Assembly (NCBI GenBank): GCA_965116165.1
Contig: OZ220484.1
Span: forward strand, 744,001 to 808,000
Length of the DNA: 64,000 bases
DNA from: Azophilus sp965116165
GTDB lineage: Bacteria; Pseudomonadota; Gammaproteobacteria; Pseudomonadales; Azotimanducaceae
Direction of reading: 5' to 3'
This document shows positions 8,641 to 17,032 of the stretch, piece after piece (the stretch's first letter is position 1; every line of letters begins with the position of its first letter). A model generated the notes under the pieces. The model was not told where the DNA came from, ran no database searches, and was given only the letters and a program-made list of their open reading frames with translations. The position numbers and the translations under genes are program-made.

Positions 8641-8864
8641 CGCATTCCAATCCCTATCCCACGTCGGGTTCTGTCAACCCATCGATATCATTCCCTTCGC
8701 ATTGAATAAGCGGCAATTCTCATCATGCTCGCGGCCCGCCGGGCCCGGCATTCGATTTGGCCCGCATGGAGCCCAAAGGGGGTGCCCGATGCGCCCCATG
8801 GTGGAGTCGGGCGGCAACGTGCACCAAAATGAAAATTGCTTGGACAAGTGGGGTTGTACAGGGT

Positions 8865-8893
8865 TTGACAACGCTGTCCACTTCAACTATAAG
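8865..8893 (+). promoter_or_regulatory. Promoter of the TonB-receptor operon overlapping a LacI-type operator
   Basis: TTGACA (8865-8870) and TATAAG (8888-8893) are separated by exactly 17 bases, the best promoter match in the window. The -35 box is embedded in TGACAACGCTGTCC (8866-8879), 12 of 14 positions identical to the palindrome at 5467-5480. The rest of the 8641-8864 spacer, including a GC-rich inverted repeat near 8738, has no gene I can support. Confidence 0.75.
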
Positions 8894-8898
8894 GCCGG

Positions 8899-8914
8899 AT
8901 GACAGCCTTGTCAT
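8899..8914. promoter_or_regulatory. Second LacI-type operator, at the transcription start
   Basis: ATGACAGCCTTGTCAT has perfect 6-base arms around a 4-base centre and matches the 5467 operator at 12 of 14 core positions. It lies 6 bases after the -10 box, where a bound repressor would block initiation. The ATG in its first bases is not used as a start. Confidence 0.6.
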
Positions 8915-8997
8915 TTGTCCGCGCCGCGACGAAGCTTGCAGCGTTGCGCGTTGGAAACGGGGAACTATCGATGAATAGTGGAGGGGGGCTTCGCAGC

Positions 8998-11967
8998 ATG
9001 CCTAACAATATATTCAGGAAGTCGCCCATGGCGGCGGCGGTATCGTTGGCCTTGGCGAGCGGTATGGCTCATGGGCAGGACGGTACGTCCGAACCCGCCG
9101 CCGGGGGAGGTGTGATTGAGGAAGTCGTTGTTGTCGGCATCCGCCAGAGCCTCAAACAATCAATGGACCTCAAACGGAGCCGCGACGGCGTCGTCGACGC
9201 GATCACCGCCGAGGACATCGGTGACTTCCCCGACAGCAATCTGGCGGAATCCCTGCAACGCATCACCGGCGTTTCCATCGACCGTGAACGTGGCGAGGGC
9301 GCGCGGGTCACGGTTCGCGGATTCGGGCCCGATTTCAATCTCGTGCTGCTGAACGGCCGGCAGATGCCGACCACCAGCGGCCTCGGCCGCTCCTTCGATT
9401 TCGGCGACCTCGCCTCGGAGGGCATCGCCGCCGTCGAGGTGTACAAGAGTGGCCAGTCGAATGTCCCAACGGGGGGCATCGGCTCCACCATCAACATCCG
9501 CACCACCCGCCCCCTGGAGTCCCCCGGCATGCAGTTCACGGCCGCCGCCAGCGGCCTGTACGATACCTCCACCGAAAAGGGCAAGGACATCACCCCCGAG
9601 GTATCCGCCCTGTTCTCCAACACATTCGCGGAAGATACGGTGGGCATCGCCCTGAGCGGCGTGCGCCAGGAGCGCAACAATGGGGCCAACACCGGCCGCG
9701 TCGACGGCTGGCGAAGCTTCCCCGGCGAGGTGAACAATTGCTGGTGCGGCGTCGGCCGGTCGGAATGGGGGGGTATTCCGCCCGAAGGCGATGCCAATCA
9801 GGAGAACCGTCCCGGTTTCGACGACATTTACTCCGTACCCCAGGCCATCGCCTACGAACTGGCCGAGTACGACCGCGTGCGCACCAATGGCCAGCTCACG
9901 CTCCAGTGGCAGCCGACGGAGAGGCTGGTTGCCACCCTCGACTACACCTACTCGGAACTGGAGCTGGAACGCACCTACAGCAACCTCTCGGCCTGGTTCA
10001 ACTTCGGCGGCCAGGAATCGGCTTGGACCGACGGCCCCCAGGCATCGCCCCTCGTATATACGGAAAACTCGGACGCCAGCGATTTTTCGATGGGCACGGG
10101 TCAGGATGCCTGGCGCACCCGCAACGGTTCGACCGGGTTGAACCTTATGTGGGACGTGACGGACCGCTTCACCCTTGAGTTCGACTATCACGACTCCACG
10201 GCCAAGCGCAAACCGGACAGCCCCTACGGCGACTCGGCGCTGCTTTCCACGGCGGCCTTTACACGGAATCGGACGACAGGCTACTTCGGCGAGGATTTGC
10301 CGGTTCTCGAATTGACGCTTGCCAACCCACTATCCCCCGACGACATGATCGTCACCGGCAGCGTATTCGAGAACAACTATTCCAGGATGGGGATCGAACA
10401 GGGGCGACTGGAGGGCAGCTTCAATTTCGACGCCGGATTTGTGGAAAGCATCGACTTCGGCGTCCAGCTTACCGAAGTGGACAATCGTTCCGCATCCTCG
10501 GTGGTGCAGCGCGATGCCTGGGGTGGGGTAACCCAACCCGGGGCGATCACCGATCTGTTGACGCCGACTTCGGCCAAAGATGCGTTCGACGAAGTGCCCG
10601 GCGGCGGCGATGCCCGGCGGCAGGTCGACTTTTTCACATTCGACATGGGGGAGGTGATCGCCAGGACCGAATCGCTTATGGCTTCCGGCGACGCGAACAC
10701 CTTCATGCTGACCGATATGGGCGACTGCGGCACGGGGTTTTGCACCTCCAGCCGGTTCACCTCCGACCGGCGCACCAACGAGGAATCGGTGGCCGCCTAC
10801 ACCCAGTTGAACTTCGGTACCGAACTCGGCTCGGTGCCGGTCGATTTGCGCCTGGGTTTGCGCTACGAGCAGACCGACATCGTCTCCGAGGCCCTGTCGC
10901 CGGCCTATACGATGATCAACTGGGTGGCCGGCAACGAACTGACCGCCGTGCAGGGCGACCCCGAGTTCACCGAACTCGAGGGGGACTACGACATGTGGCT
11001 ACCCAATGTCGATCTCAAGGTCGGGTTGACGGACAGCCTGGTGGCGCGCTTCTCGTTCAGCGAAACGATGACACGTCCCAACTATGGGGACATCCAGGGC
11101 GGCCAGACCATCGACTCGCTGGTGCGGATAGACGGCGGCACCGGCGACCGGGGCAACCCCAACCTGCTGCCATTCGAATCGACCAATTTCGACGTGTCGC
11201 TGGAGTTCTACTACGACATCGACAGTTATGTCGCGGTCGGCTACTTCCACAAGGACGTGAAGAACTTCATAGGCACCTCATCGGTGGTGGAGGAAACGTT
11301 CGGGCTGCCGCACCCGGGACTCGGGCCGCTTGCCGAGGAGGCCCGGGCGGCGACCGGCAGTTCCGATGCGGGCACCCTGTATACATGGATATTGGAAAAC
11401 CGGCCAAACGCGGCGGGGGTGGATGTCGCCAACGGCATCATTTCCGGGGTTGCCGGACGCGACCCGGCTGCTCCGTTCAACCTCACCGTACCCGTCAACA
11501 TCGAACAGGCCACCATGAAGGGCTGGGAGTTCGTCATCCAGCACACCTTCGGAGAGACTGGTTTCGGCGCCATACTCAATGCCACCCTGGTCGATGCCGA
11601 TGTGGGGTACGACAACTTCAGCCTAGACCAGCAATTCGTGCTTACCGGATTGAGCGATTCCGCCAATATCATCGCTTTCTACGACAAGCACGATTTCAGC
11701 GTGCGGGTTGCCTGGAACTGGCGGGATGACTTCCTGTCTGGAACCGGGCAAAACAATGTCGGCGCCGGACCGCCGACCTATGTGGCGGCATACCAGCAAC
11801 TCGACATCGGCGCCAGTTATTGGTTTACCGACCGCATGCAGGTCTATGTCGATATACTGAACCTGACCGACGAAACCACCCATGTCTACGGACGGGACGA
11901 GATACAGACATTGTTCGCGGCGCAAGCCGGGCCTCGCTACAATGTCGGCTTCCGGTTCAAACTCTAA
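8998..11967 (+). CDS. TonB-dependent outer membrane receptor
   Basis: Outer-membrane beta-barrel receptor that imports a substrate, here probably an oligosaccharide, using proton-motive force through TonB-ExbBD. After a signal peptide (about 1-27, ending GMAHGQ) comes a TonB box (EEVVVVGIRQS), the plug domain (DITAEDIGDFPDSNLAES pattern, RVTVRGFGPDFN, LLNGRQMPT) and a long barrel with many aromatic-rich strands ending in the typical terminal phenylalanine strand (YNVGFRFKL). It belongs to the proteobacterial type found next to tryptophan-halogenase and SapC genes in Caulobacter- and Alteromonas-like carbohydrate loci. ATG 8998 gives a standard signal peptide and 989 residues; ATG 8971 is possible. 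The promoter at 8865-8893 carries two LacI-type sites. Confidence 0.95.
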   Translation: MPNNIFRKSPMAAAVSLALASGMAHGQDGTSEPAAGGGVIEEVVVVGIRQSLKQSMDLKRSRDGVVDAITAEDIGDFPDSNLAESLQRITGVSIDRERGEGARVTVRGFGPDFNLVLLNGRQMPTTSGLGRSFDFGDLASEGIAAVEVYKSGQSNVPTGGIGSTINIRTTRPLESPGMQFTAAASGLYDTSTEKGKDITPEVSALFSNTFAEDTVGIALSGVRQERNNGANTGRVDGWRSFPGEVNNCWCGVGRSEWGGIPPEGDANQENRPGFDDIYSVPQAIAYELAEYDRVRTNGQLTLQWQPTERLVATLDYTYSELELERTYSNLSAWFNFGGQESAWTDGPQASPLVYTENSDASDFSMGTGQDAWRTRNGSTGLNLMWDVTDRFTLEFDYHDSTAKRKPDSPYGDSALLSTAAFTRNRTTGYFGEDLPVLELTLANPLSPDDMIVTGSVFENNYSRMGIEQGRLEGSFNFDAGFVESIDFGVQLTEVDNRSASSVVQRDAWGGVTQPGAITDLLTPTSAKDAFDEVPGGGDARRQVDFFTFDMGEVIARTESLMASGDANTFMLTDMGDCGTGFCTSSRFTSDRRTNEESVAAYTQLNFGTELGSVPVDLRLGLRYEQTDIVSEALSPAYTMINWVAGNELTAVQGDPEFTELEGDYDMWLPNVDLKVGLTDSLVARFSFSETMTRPNYGDIQGGQTIDSLVRIDGGTGDRGNPNLLPFESTNFDVSLEFYYDIDSYVAVGYFHKDVKNFIGTSSVVEETFGLPHPGLGPLAEEARAATGSSDAGTLYTWILENRPNAAGVDVANGIISGVAGRDPAAPFNLTVPVNIEQATMKGWEFVIQHTFGETGFGAILNATLVDADVGYDNFSLDQQFVLTGLSDSANIIAFYDKHDFSVRVAWNWRDDFLSGTGQNNVGAGPPTYVAAYQQLDIGASYWFTDRMQVYVDILNLTDETTHVYGRDEIQTLFAAQAGPRYNVGFRFKL

Positions 11968-11981
11968 CAGGCATGCCGACA

Positions 11982-12003
11982 GGGCCGCACCCATGCGCGG
12001 CCC
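11982..12003. terminator. Hairpin after the receptor gene
   Basis: GGGCCGC and GCGGCCC form a 7-bp GC stem around an 8-base loop, 15 bases after the receptor stop. There is no T-run, so it may protect the receptor mRNA or weaken readthrough into the halogenase genes and not end transcription fully. Confidence 0.4.
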
Positions 12004-12106
12004 GCTCTCATGGCATTGAGCGGTGTCGGCTGGCGGGAGAGTGGTCGGCGGTGGCTAACTGTATTCGGTTGCAAGTTCATTCCCCGGATCCCAAGGTCTG
12101 TTGGCG

Positions 12107-13702
12107 ATGAATCGGGCGACCCGGACGGTAGTGGTGGCGGGCGGCGGTACGGCGGGCTGGATTACCGCCAATCGGATTGCGACCGAATATCCCGGACATG
12201 AAGATGGCCCACTGCGGGTGGTCTTGGTGGAATCACCGGAAATTCCCAGCGTCGGTGTCGGGGAAGGAACCTGGCCGTCGATGCGCACGACCCTGCGGCG
12301 CATCGGCCTCTCCGAAGATGAACTGGTTCACAGGGCGGACGCCAGTTTCAAGCAGGGCACGGGTTTCTTCGGCTGGTCCGGCAACGGCCGGGACGGTGGT
12401 GGCGAACGGATTTTCGACGGCGGCGACGATTCCTACATCCATCCCTTCAGCCTGCCGGTGGAGTATGCGAACCTGAACCCCGCCCGGTATTGGTTGGAAC
12501 AGGGCCAAGGCAGGCCGTTTGCCGAGTTCGTCACGCCCCAGGCAGCGGTAATCGCTCGGGGGCTCGCGCCCAAGCAGTCGACAACGCCCGAATACGCCTT
12601 CGCGGTCAACTACGGCTACCATCTCGACGCGGTCAAGTTCGCCGCGCTGCTGCATCGGCATGCCTTGAATCAAGGCGTACACTACATTGTGGGCAAGGTC
12701 CGGCGGATTGAGGCGCATCCGAACGGGGACATCGCGGCCCTGGCGCTCGAAACCGGCGAACGCATCAAGGGCGACCTGTTCGTGGATTGCACCGGCCAGC
12801 GGGCCTTGCTGATCGGTGCGCACTATGGCCAGAGATTCGTGTCCGTCAAACACCTGCTGTTCAACGACCGTGCCATCGCCGTCCAAGTGCCCCACGCCGG
12901 GCCGCACGACGCGATCGCCTCGGTGACCCGCGCGACCGCCCAATCCGCCGGATGGATCTGGGATATCGGGCTCGGCGCCCGCAGGGGCCTGGGCCATGTG
13001 CACTCCAGTGCGCACATCGACGAGGAAACGGCACAGCGGGTGCTCGACCGCCATATTCGACGGACAGCGCCGGGAATCGGTACGGATGCGCTCCCCTATC
13101 GAACCATTGCCTTCGAACCGGGCTACCGCAAGGCGTTCTGGATCAGGAACTGCGTTGCCGTGGGCCTGTCCGCGGGCTTCGTTGAGCCACTGGAAGCCTC
13201 GGCCCTCGCCCTGATCGAGCAATCGGCGGCGATGATTGCCGAACAGCTTCCCAGAGACCGGCGCATCATGGATGCGGTGGCCGCGCGCTTCAATGCGAAG
13301 ATGGGCTACCACTGGGAACGAATCGTCGAATTCCTCAAACTGCACTATGCGACAAGCCGCCGCGACGACAGCGAATACTGGCGGGACAACCGAAACAAGG
13401 GTTCGTGGCCGGACGGGCTGCGCGAGAAGCTGGCGCTGTGGCGGCAACAGCCACCCTGGCATGACGATGCGCCGCGCCTCGATGAACTCTTCCCCTCGGC
13501 AAGCTATCAGTACGTACTCTACGGCATGGGCTTCAGACCCCGCTATGCGGGCGCGGACAGAATTTCGTATGGCCAAATGCAAGGGCAGGCGCACGAGGTG
13601 TCCCACAATGTGCGCGAGCGGGCCAGGCGAATGGTGCGCCATTTGCCGACGAACCGCGAACTGGTTTGCGCCATCGCGCGACGGGCGGAAGCGAGGACAT
13701 AG
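12107..13702 (+). CDS. Flavin-dependent tryptophan halogenase-like protein (first copy)
   Basis: Member of the flavin-dependent halogenase family encoded in TonB-receptor loci; whether it halogenates anything is unknown. The N-terminus has the FAD-binding VVVAGGGTAGWITANRI and the following ESPEIPSVGVGEGTWPS. A lysine equivalent to the catalytic lysine of true halogenases is present in ASFKQGTGF, and a glutamate in GFVEPLEASAL. The halogenase WxWxIP signature is altered to GWIWDIGL, with glycine in place of proline, unlike the second copy at 15486. ATG 12107 is the likely start; a TTG six bases upstream is less likely. It ends two bases before the SapC gene. A transport-linked or sugar-modifying role in the locus is inference. 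Confidence 0.85.
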   Translation: MNRATRTVVVAGGGTAGWITANRIATEYPGHEDGPLRVVLVESPEIPSVGVGEGTWPSMRTTLRRIGLSEDELVHRADASFKQGTGFFGWSGNGRDGGGERIFDGGDDSYIHPFSLPVEYANLNPARYWLEQGQGRPFAEFVTPQAAVIARGLAPKQSTTPEYAFAVNYGYHLDAVKFAALLHRHALNQGVHYIVGKVRRIEAHPNGDIAALALETGERIKGDLFVDCTGQRALLIGAHYGQRFVSVKHLLFNDRAIAVQVPHAGPHDAIASVTRATAQSAGWIWDIGLGARRGLGHVHSSAHIDEETAQRVLDRHIRRTAPGIGTDALPYRTIAFEPGYRKAFWIRNCVAVGLSAGFVEPLEASALALIEQSAAMIAEQLPRDRRIMDAVAARFNAKMGYHWERIVEFLKLHYATSRRDDSEYWRDNRNKGSWPDGLREKLALWRQQPPWHDDAPRLDELFPSASYQYVLYGMGFRPRYAGADRISYGQMQGQAHEVSHNVRERARRMVRHLPTNRELVCAIARRAEART

Positions 13703-13704
13703 CC

Positions 13705-14454
13705 GTGGCCGATTTCGCCCTGCTGAACAACATCGAGCATCGGGACATCCGGATCATTACCGATCGCGCCGCCCAATATGGCGACGATGTCATGCAGGCT
13801 CCGATCTTTCCCTTCGAGTTCCGCAACATCCAAGCGTTTTACCCGATCCTGTTTCAGCGGGCTGCGAACGGCGGCTTCTTCCCCGTGGCGCTGTTCGGTT
13901 TCCAGGAGAAGGAAAACCTCTTCCTCGACGAGGACGGCTGGCGCGCCGGTTACATCCCGGCGATGGTGCGGCGCGAGCCTTTTCTGATCGGTTTCCAGGA
14001 TTCCGGAAAATCCAACGGCCCGGACCGTATTCGGGTGTTGTCGCTGGACATGCGGCATCCCCGGGTGAACACCGACAGCGGGGAAGCGTTGTTCCAACCC
14101 CTTGGCGGGCGCACGCCCTTCCTCGAAAGCGCGGCCGACCTGCTGGAGACCATCTATGCCGGTATCGAGCACGGCAAGGCTTTCATGCGCACCCTTGGCG
14201 AGCACGACCTGATCGAGGCGGTGACCCTGGAAATCGAGTTGAAGAACGGTTCCCGCAACCAATTGATCGGCTACCACTGCCTGCACGAGGAAAAGGTGCA
14301 GGCGCTGTCGGGAGGGACGCTGGGGGCATTCAATCGGGAAGGCTTTTTGGCGCCGATGTTCATGGTGCTGGCTTCCATGGCCAACATCCAGCATCTGGTG
14401 GACTTGAAAAACAAAGCACTTGATGCGGAGCGACGGGGTGACCTGGACCGCTGA
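13705..14454 (+). CDS. SapC family protein
   Basis: SapC-like protein of 249 residues, a family repeatedly encoded beside TonB-dependent receptors and halogenase-like proteins in carbohydrate and peptide uptake loci; its biochemical role is not known. Visible family features are the N-terminal FALLNNIEHRDIRI, the VMQAPIFPFEFRNIQAFYPI stretch, the glycine-rich LFGFQEKENLFLDEDGWRA and the RREPFLIGFQ segment. No signal peptide or membrane segment is apparent, so it is likely cytoplasmic. The start is a GTG at 13705, two bases after the halogenase stop, which fits translational coupling. Its end overlaps the next gene by about 30 bases. Confidence 0.85.
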   Translation: MADFALLNNIEHRDIRIITDRAAQYGDDVMQAPIFPFEFRNIQAFYPILFQRAANGGFFPVALFGFQEKENLFLDEDGWRAGYIPAMVRREPFLIGFQDSGKSNGPDRIRVLSLDMRHPRVNTDSGEALFQPLGGRTPFLESAADLLETIYAGIEHGKAFMRTLGEHDLIEAVTLEIELKNGSRNQLIGYHCLHEEKVQALSGGTLGAFNREGFLAPMFMVLASMANIQHLVDLKNKALDAERRGDLDR

Positions 14455-15454
14455 TCTCGCGCCGATGAAGTCGCTGGACTGCGCGAACGGCATCGTCCCG
14501 CCATCCGTTTTCGATGATGGTGTGCCGGTGCGCCTGAGCCGGCTGGTGGGCGGCTGGCCCGCCGTGCGCGCCTGCGGCCCGTCGGCGGAATCGACGGCCC
14601 GTTACTTGTCTCGCTTCTGGTCCGATGCGCCGGTGACCGTCTATGTCGGGGACGCATCCATTGACGGGCGTTTCTTTTACAACCCCGAATTCACCGGCTT
14701 CAACTTTTCCAGTGGCAAGGCAACCTTGCCGCAGATTCTGGCGAAGCTCGCCGAACCGGGGCGTGACGACCGCCTGGCGACCATCTATGTCGGCTCGACC
14801 CCCGTCGATGAATGGCTGCCGGGCTTTCGCGCCAACAACGATGTGCCATTGCCGGTGGACGACGCCCTGGCGAGTTTCTGGCTCGGCAACCGGACGCGCA
14901 TTTCGGCGCATTACGACTTTCCCGACAACCTCGCCTGCGTGGTGTCCGGCGAGCGGCGTTTTACGCTGTTTCCGCCGGATCAGATCGGCAACCTGTACGT
15001 GGGCCCCCTGGACCGGACGCCTTCCGGCCAAGCCATTAGCCTGGTGGATTTCGCCGCACCCGACCTCGAGCGCTTCCCGCGGTTCGTCGAGGCCCTCCGG
15101 CATGGGCTGACCACCGTGCTCGAGCCGGGCGACGCCATTTTTATCCCCAGCCTGTGGTGGCATCACATCGAGTCGACGGCACCGTTCAACCTGTTGGTCA
15201 ACTACTGGTGGTGTGCGACGCCCGCCGCCATGGGCTCGCCCTCGGATGCGCTGCTGCATGCGATACTGGCTCTAAGGCAGCTTGCTCCACGGCAGCGGGA
15301 AGCCTGCCGGAGTCTATTCAATCACTATGTCTTCGATGCGGACGAGTCGACCTGCGAGCACATTCCGGAAGCCGGCAGGGGTTGGCTGGGCCCGCTGGAC
15401 GAGGTGGCGGCCAGGCGTTTGCGCGCCGAGTTGCTCAACCGGCTGAATCGCTGA
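14423..15454 (+). CDS. Cupin-like / JmjC-type domain protein
   Basis: Cupin-fold protein of the cupin_8/JmjC type, a class of Fe(II)/2-oxoglutarate-dependent hydroxylases. The 343-residue product has the metal site in order: first histidine and aspartate in SAHYDFPDN (HxD), then the LACVVSGERRFTLFPPDQ strand, and the distal histidine in GDAIFIPSLWWHHIE. The metal triad is therefore complete and activity is plausible; the substrate is unknown. It overlaps the SapC gene end by about 30 bases if the ATG at 14423 is used; ATG 14465 (MKSLDCANG) would avoid overlap and is a fair alternative. Co-occurrence with SapC, halogenase-like and TonB-receptor genes is a recurrent arrangement in Proteobacteria. 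Confidence 0.85.
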   Translation: MRSDGVTWTADLAPMKSLDCANGIVPPSVFDDGVPVRLSRLVGGWPAVRACGPSAESTARYLSRFWSDAPVTVYVGDASIDGRFFYNPEFTGFNFSSGKATLPQILAKLAEPGRDDRLATIYVGSTPVDEWLPGFRANNDVPLPVDDALASFWLGNRTRISAHYDFPDNLACVVSGERRFTLFPPDQIGNLYVGPLDRTPSGQAISLVDFAAPDLERFPRFVEALRHGLTTVLEPGDAIFIPSLWWHHIESTAPFNLLVNYWWCATPAAMGSPSDALLHAILALRQLAPRQREACRSLFNHYVFDADESTCEHIPEAGRGWLGPLDEVAARRLRAELLNRLNR

Positions 15455-15485
15455 TCCGGCGGCGCGCAATTCCGGGAGGAATGCC

Positions 15486-16976
15486 TTGCAACATAGGAAG
15501 ATTCACAGGGTCGTGATCGCCGGCGGCGGGACCGCGGGCTGGATGGCGGCCGCATCGCTGGCCAAGCTTCTGGGCAGGACGCTCGACATCACCCTGGTGG
15601 AATCCGACGAAATCGGTGCCGTCGGTGTCGGCGAGGCGACCATCCCGACACTCCTGACACTGCACGAACTGCTCAAGATCAAGGAGCAGGACTTCCTGCG
15701 CACGGTCCAGGGTACGTTCAAGCTGGGCATCTCCTTCGAGGGTTGGCGGGATCTGGGCGAGGACTACATCCATTCCTTCGGCTGGACGGGCCAGGACAGT
15801 TGGGCGGCGGGATTCCAGCATTTCTGGCTGAAGGGCCGGCAAATGGGCATCAGTCGAGAGTTTGGCGAATACTGCAAGGAGTGGTTGGCCGCCCGTCAAA
15901 ACCGCTTCGCGGTGCTGCCCAAACAGGGCCTCAATTACGCCTACCACATCGATGCTTCCCTGTATGCCCGGTTCCTGCGCGGCCTGGCGGAGGAGCACGG
16001 GGCGAGGCGGCGGGAAGGTAGGATCGACGCAGTGGAGCAGGATCCGGGCAGCGGTTATATCACGGGCCTGCGTTTGCGGTCGGGGCCACTCGTCGAGGGG
16101 GATCTGTTCATCGACTGCACCGGTTTCCGGGGCCTACTGATCGAGCAGACCCTCAAAGCGGGCTATGAGGACTGGGGGCATTGGCTGCCCTGCGACAGCG
16201 CGGTCGCCGTGCAGACCGAATCCGTACGTGCACCCATCCCGTACACGCGATCCATTGCGCGCGAGGCGGGTTGGCAATGGCGCATACCGCTGCAACACCG
16301 GGTGGGCAACGGCGTGGTGTTCAGCTCCGCGCATTGGTCCGATGACGAGGCTGTGGCACACCTGGTTGGCAGTGTCCAAGGCCGCGCGCTTACCGAGCCA
16401 AGGGTGATCCGCTTCAAGACGGGCCAGCGGTACCGGCACTGGCACAAGAACTGCGTGGCCATGGGGCTTTCCTCCGGGTTCATCGAACCCCTTGAATCAA
16501 CCAGTATCCACCTCATTCAGCGATCCATCATCCGCCTGATGCAGATGTTTCCCTACGACGGTATCCGGCAGCCGGATGTCGATGAGTTCAACAAGCAGAT
16601 GCGCTTCGAGATCGACAATGTCCGGGATTTTATCGTCCTGCACTACCATGTCACCGACCGCGCGGACACAGCGTTCTGGCGCCAGTGCCGATCAATGGAC
16701 ATACCGGATTCGCTCCGGCACCGCATCGAGTTGTTCCGCCAGGCCGGCCGGGTGTTCAAGGTGCCGACGGAGCTGTTCGGCGAGAACTCCTGGATCCAAG
16801 TGATGTTGGGCCAAGGCCTGATGCCGGAGCAGTACCACCCCATCGTCAACATGATGAGAGACGATGAACTGACCCGGTTTCTCACCGGCATACACGGTGC
16901 CGTCGACAGCTTCGTCAGCCAGCTCCCGACGCATCAGCGCTTCATCGACCACTACTGCAGGGCGGCGCCGGGCTGA
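15486..16976 (+). CDS. Flavin-dependent tryptophan halogenase-like protein (second copy)
   Basis: Second halogenase-family protein of the locus, 496 residues. It has the FAD site (VVIAGGGTAGWMAAASLAKL), ESDEIGAVGVGEATIPTL, the catalytic-type lysine in GTFKLGISFEGW, the full WxWxIP signature in GWQWRIPLQH, and SSGFIEPLESTSIHL with the expected glutamate. It is thus closer to canonical halogenases than the copy at 12107. Translation probably starts at the TTG at 15486: GGGAGGA lies at about 15473-15480 at good spacing, whereas the ATG at 15481 opens a different, short frame. It sits between the cupin-like gene and the sugar symporter, on the same transcript. Confidence 0.88.
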   Translation: MQHRKIHRVVIAGGGTAGWMAAASLAKLLGRTLDITLVESDEIGAVGVGEATIPTLLTLHELLKIKEQDFLRTVQGTFKLGISFEGWRDLGEDYIHSFGWTGQDSWAAGFQHFWLKGRQMGISREFGEYCKEWLAARQNRFAVLPKQGLNYAYHIDASLYARFLRGLAEEHGARRREGRIDAVEQDPGSGYITGLRLRSGPLVEGDLFIDCTGFRGLLIEQTLKAGYEDWGHWLPCDSAVAVQTESVRAPIPYTRSIAREAGWQWRIPLQHRVGNGVVFSSAHWSDDEAVAHLVGSVQGRALTEPRVIRFKTGQRYRHWHKNCVAMGLSSGFIEPLESTSIHLIQRSIIRLMQMFPYDGIRQPDVDEFNKQMRFEIDNVRDFIVLHYHVTDRADTAFWRQCRSMDIPDSLRHRIELFRQAGRVFKVPTELFGENSWIQVMLGQGLMPEQYHPIVNMMRDDELTRFLTGIHGAVDSFVSQLPTHQRFIDHYCRAAPG

Positions 16977-17032
16977 GCCGCGCGGCGCTGTTTTCGCCAG
17001 CACAATTCACCAGCAGAAACAGGAATCAATCC

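Noticed and set aside
12233..13642. 469-codon minus-strand frame opposite the first halogenase gene
   Set aside because: Same GC-driven mirror effect; no signal, domain or start site.
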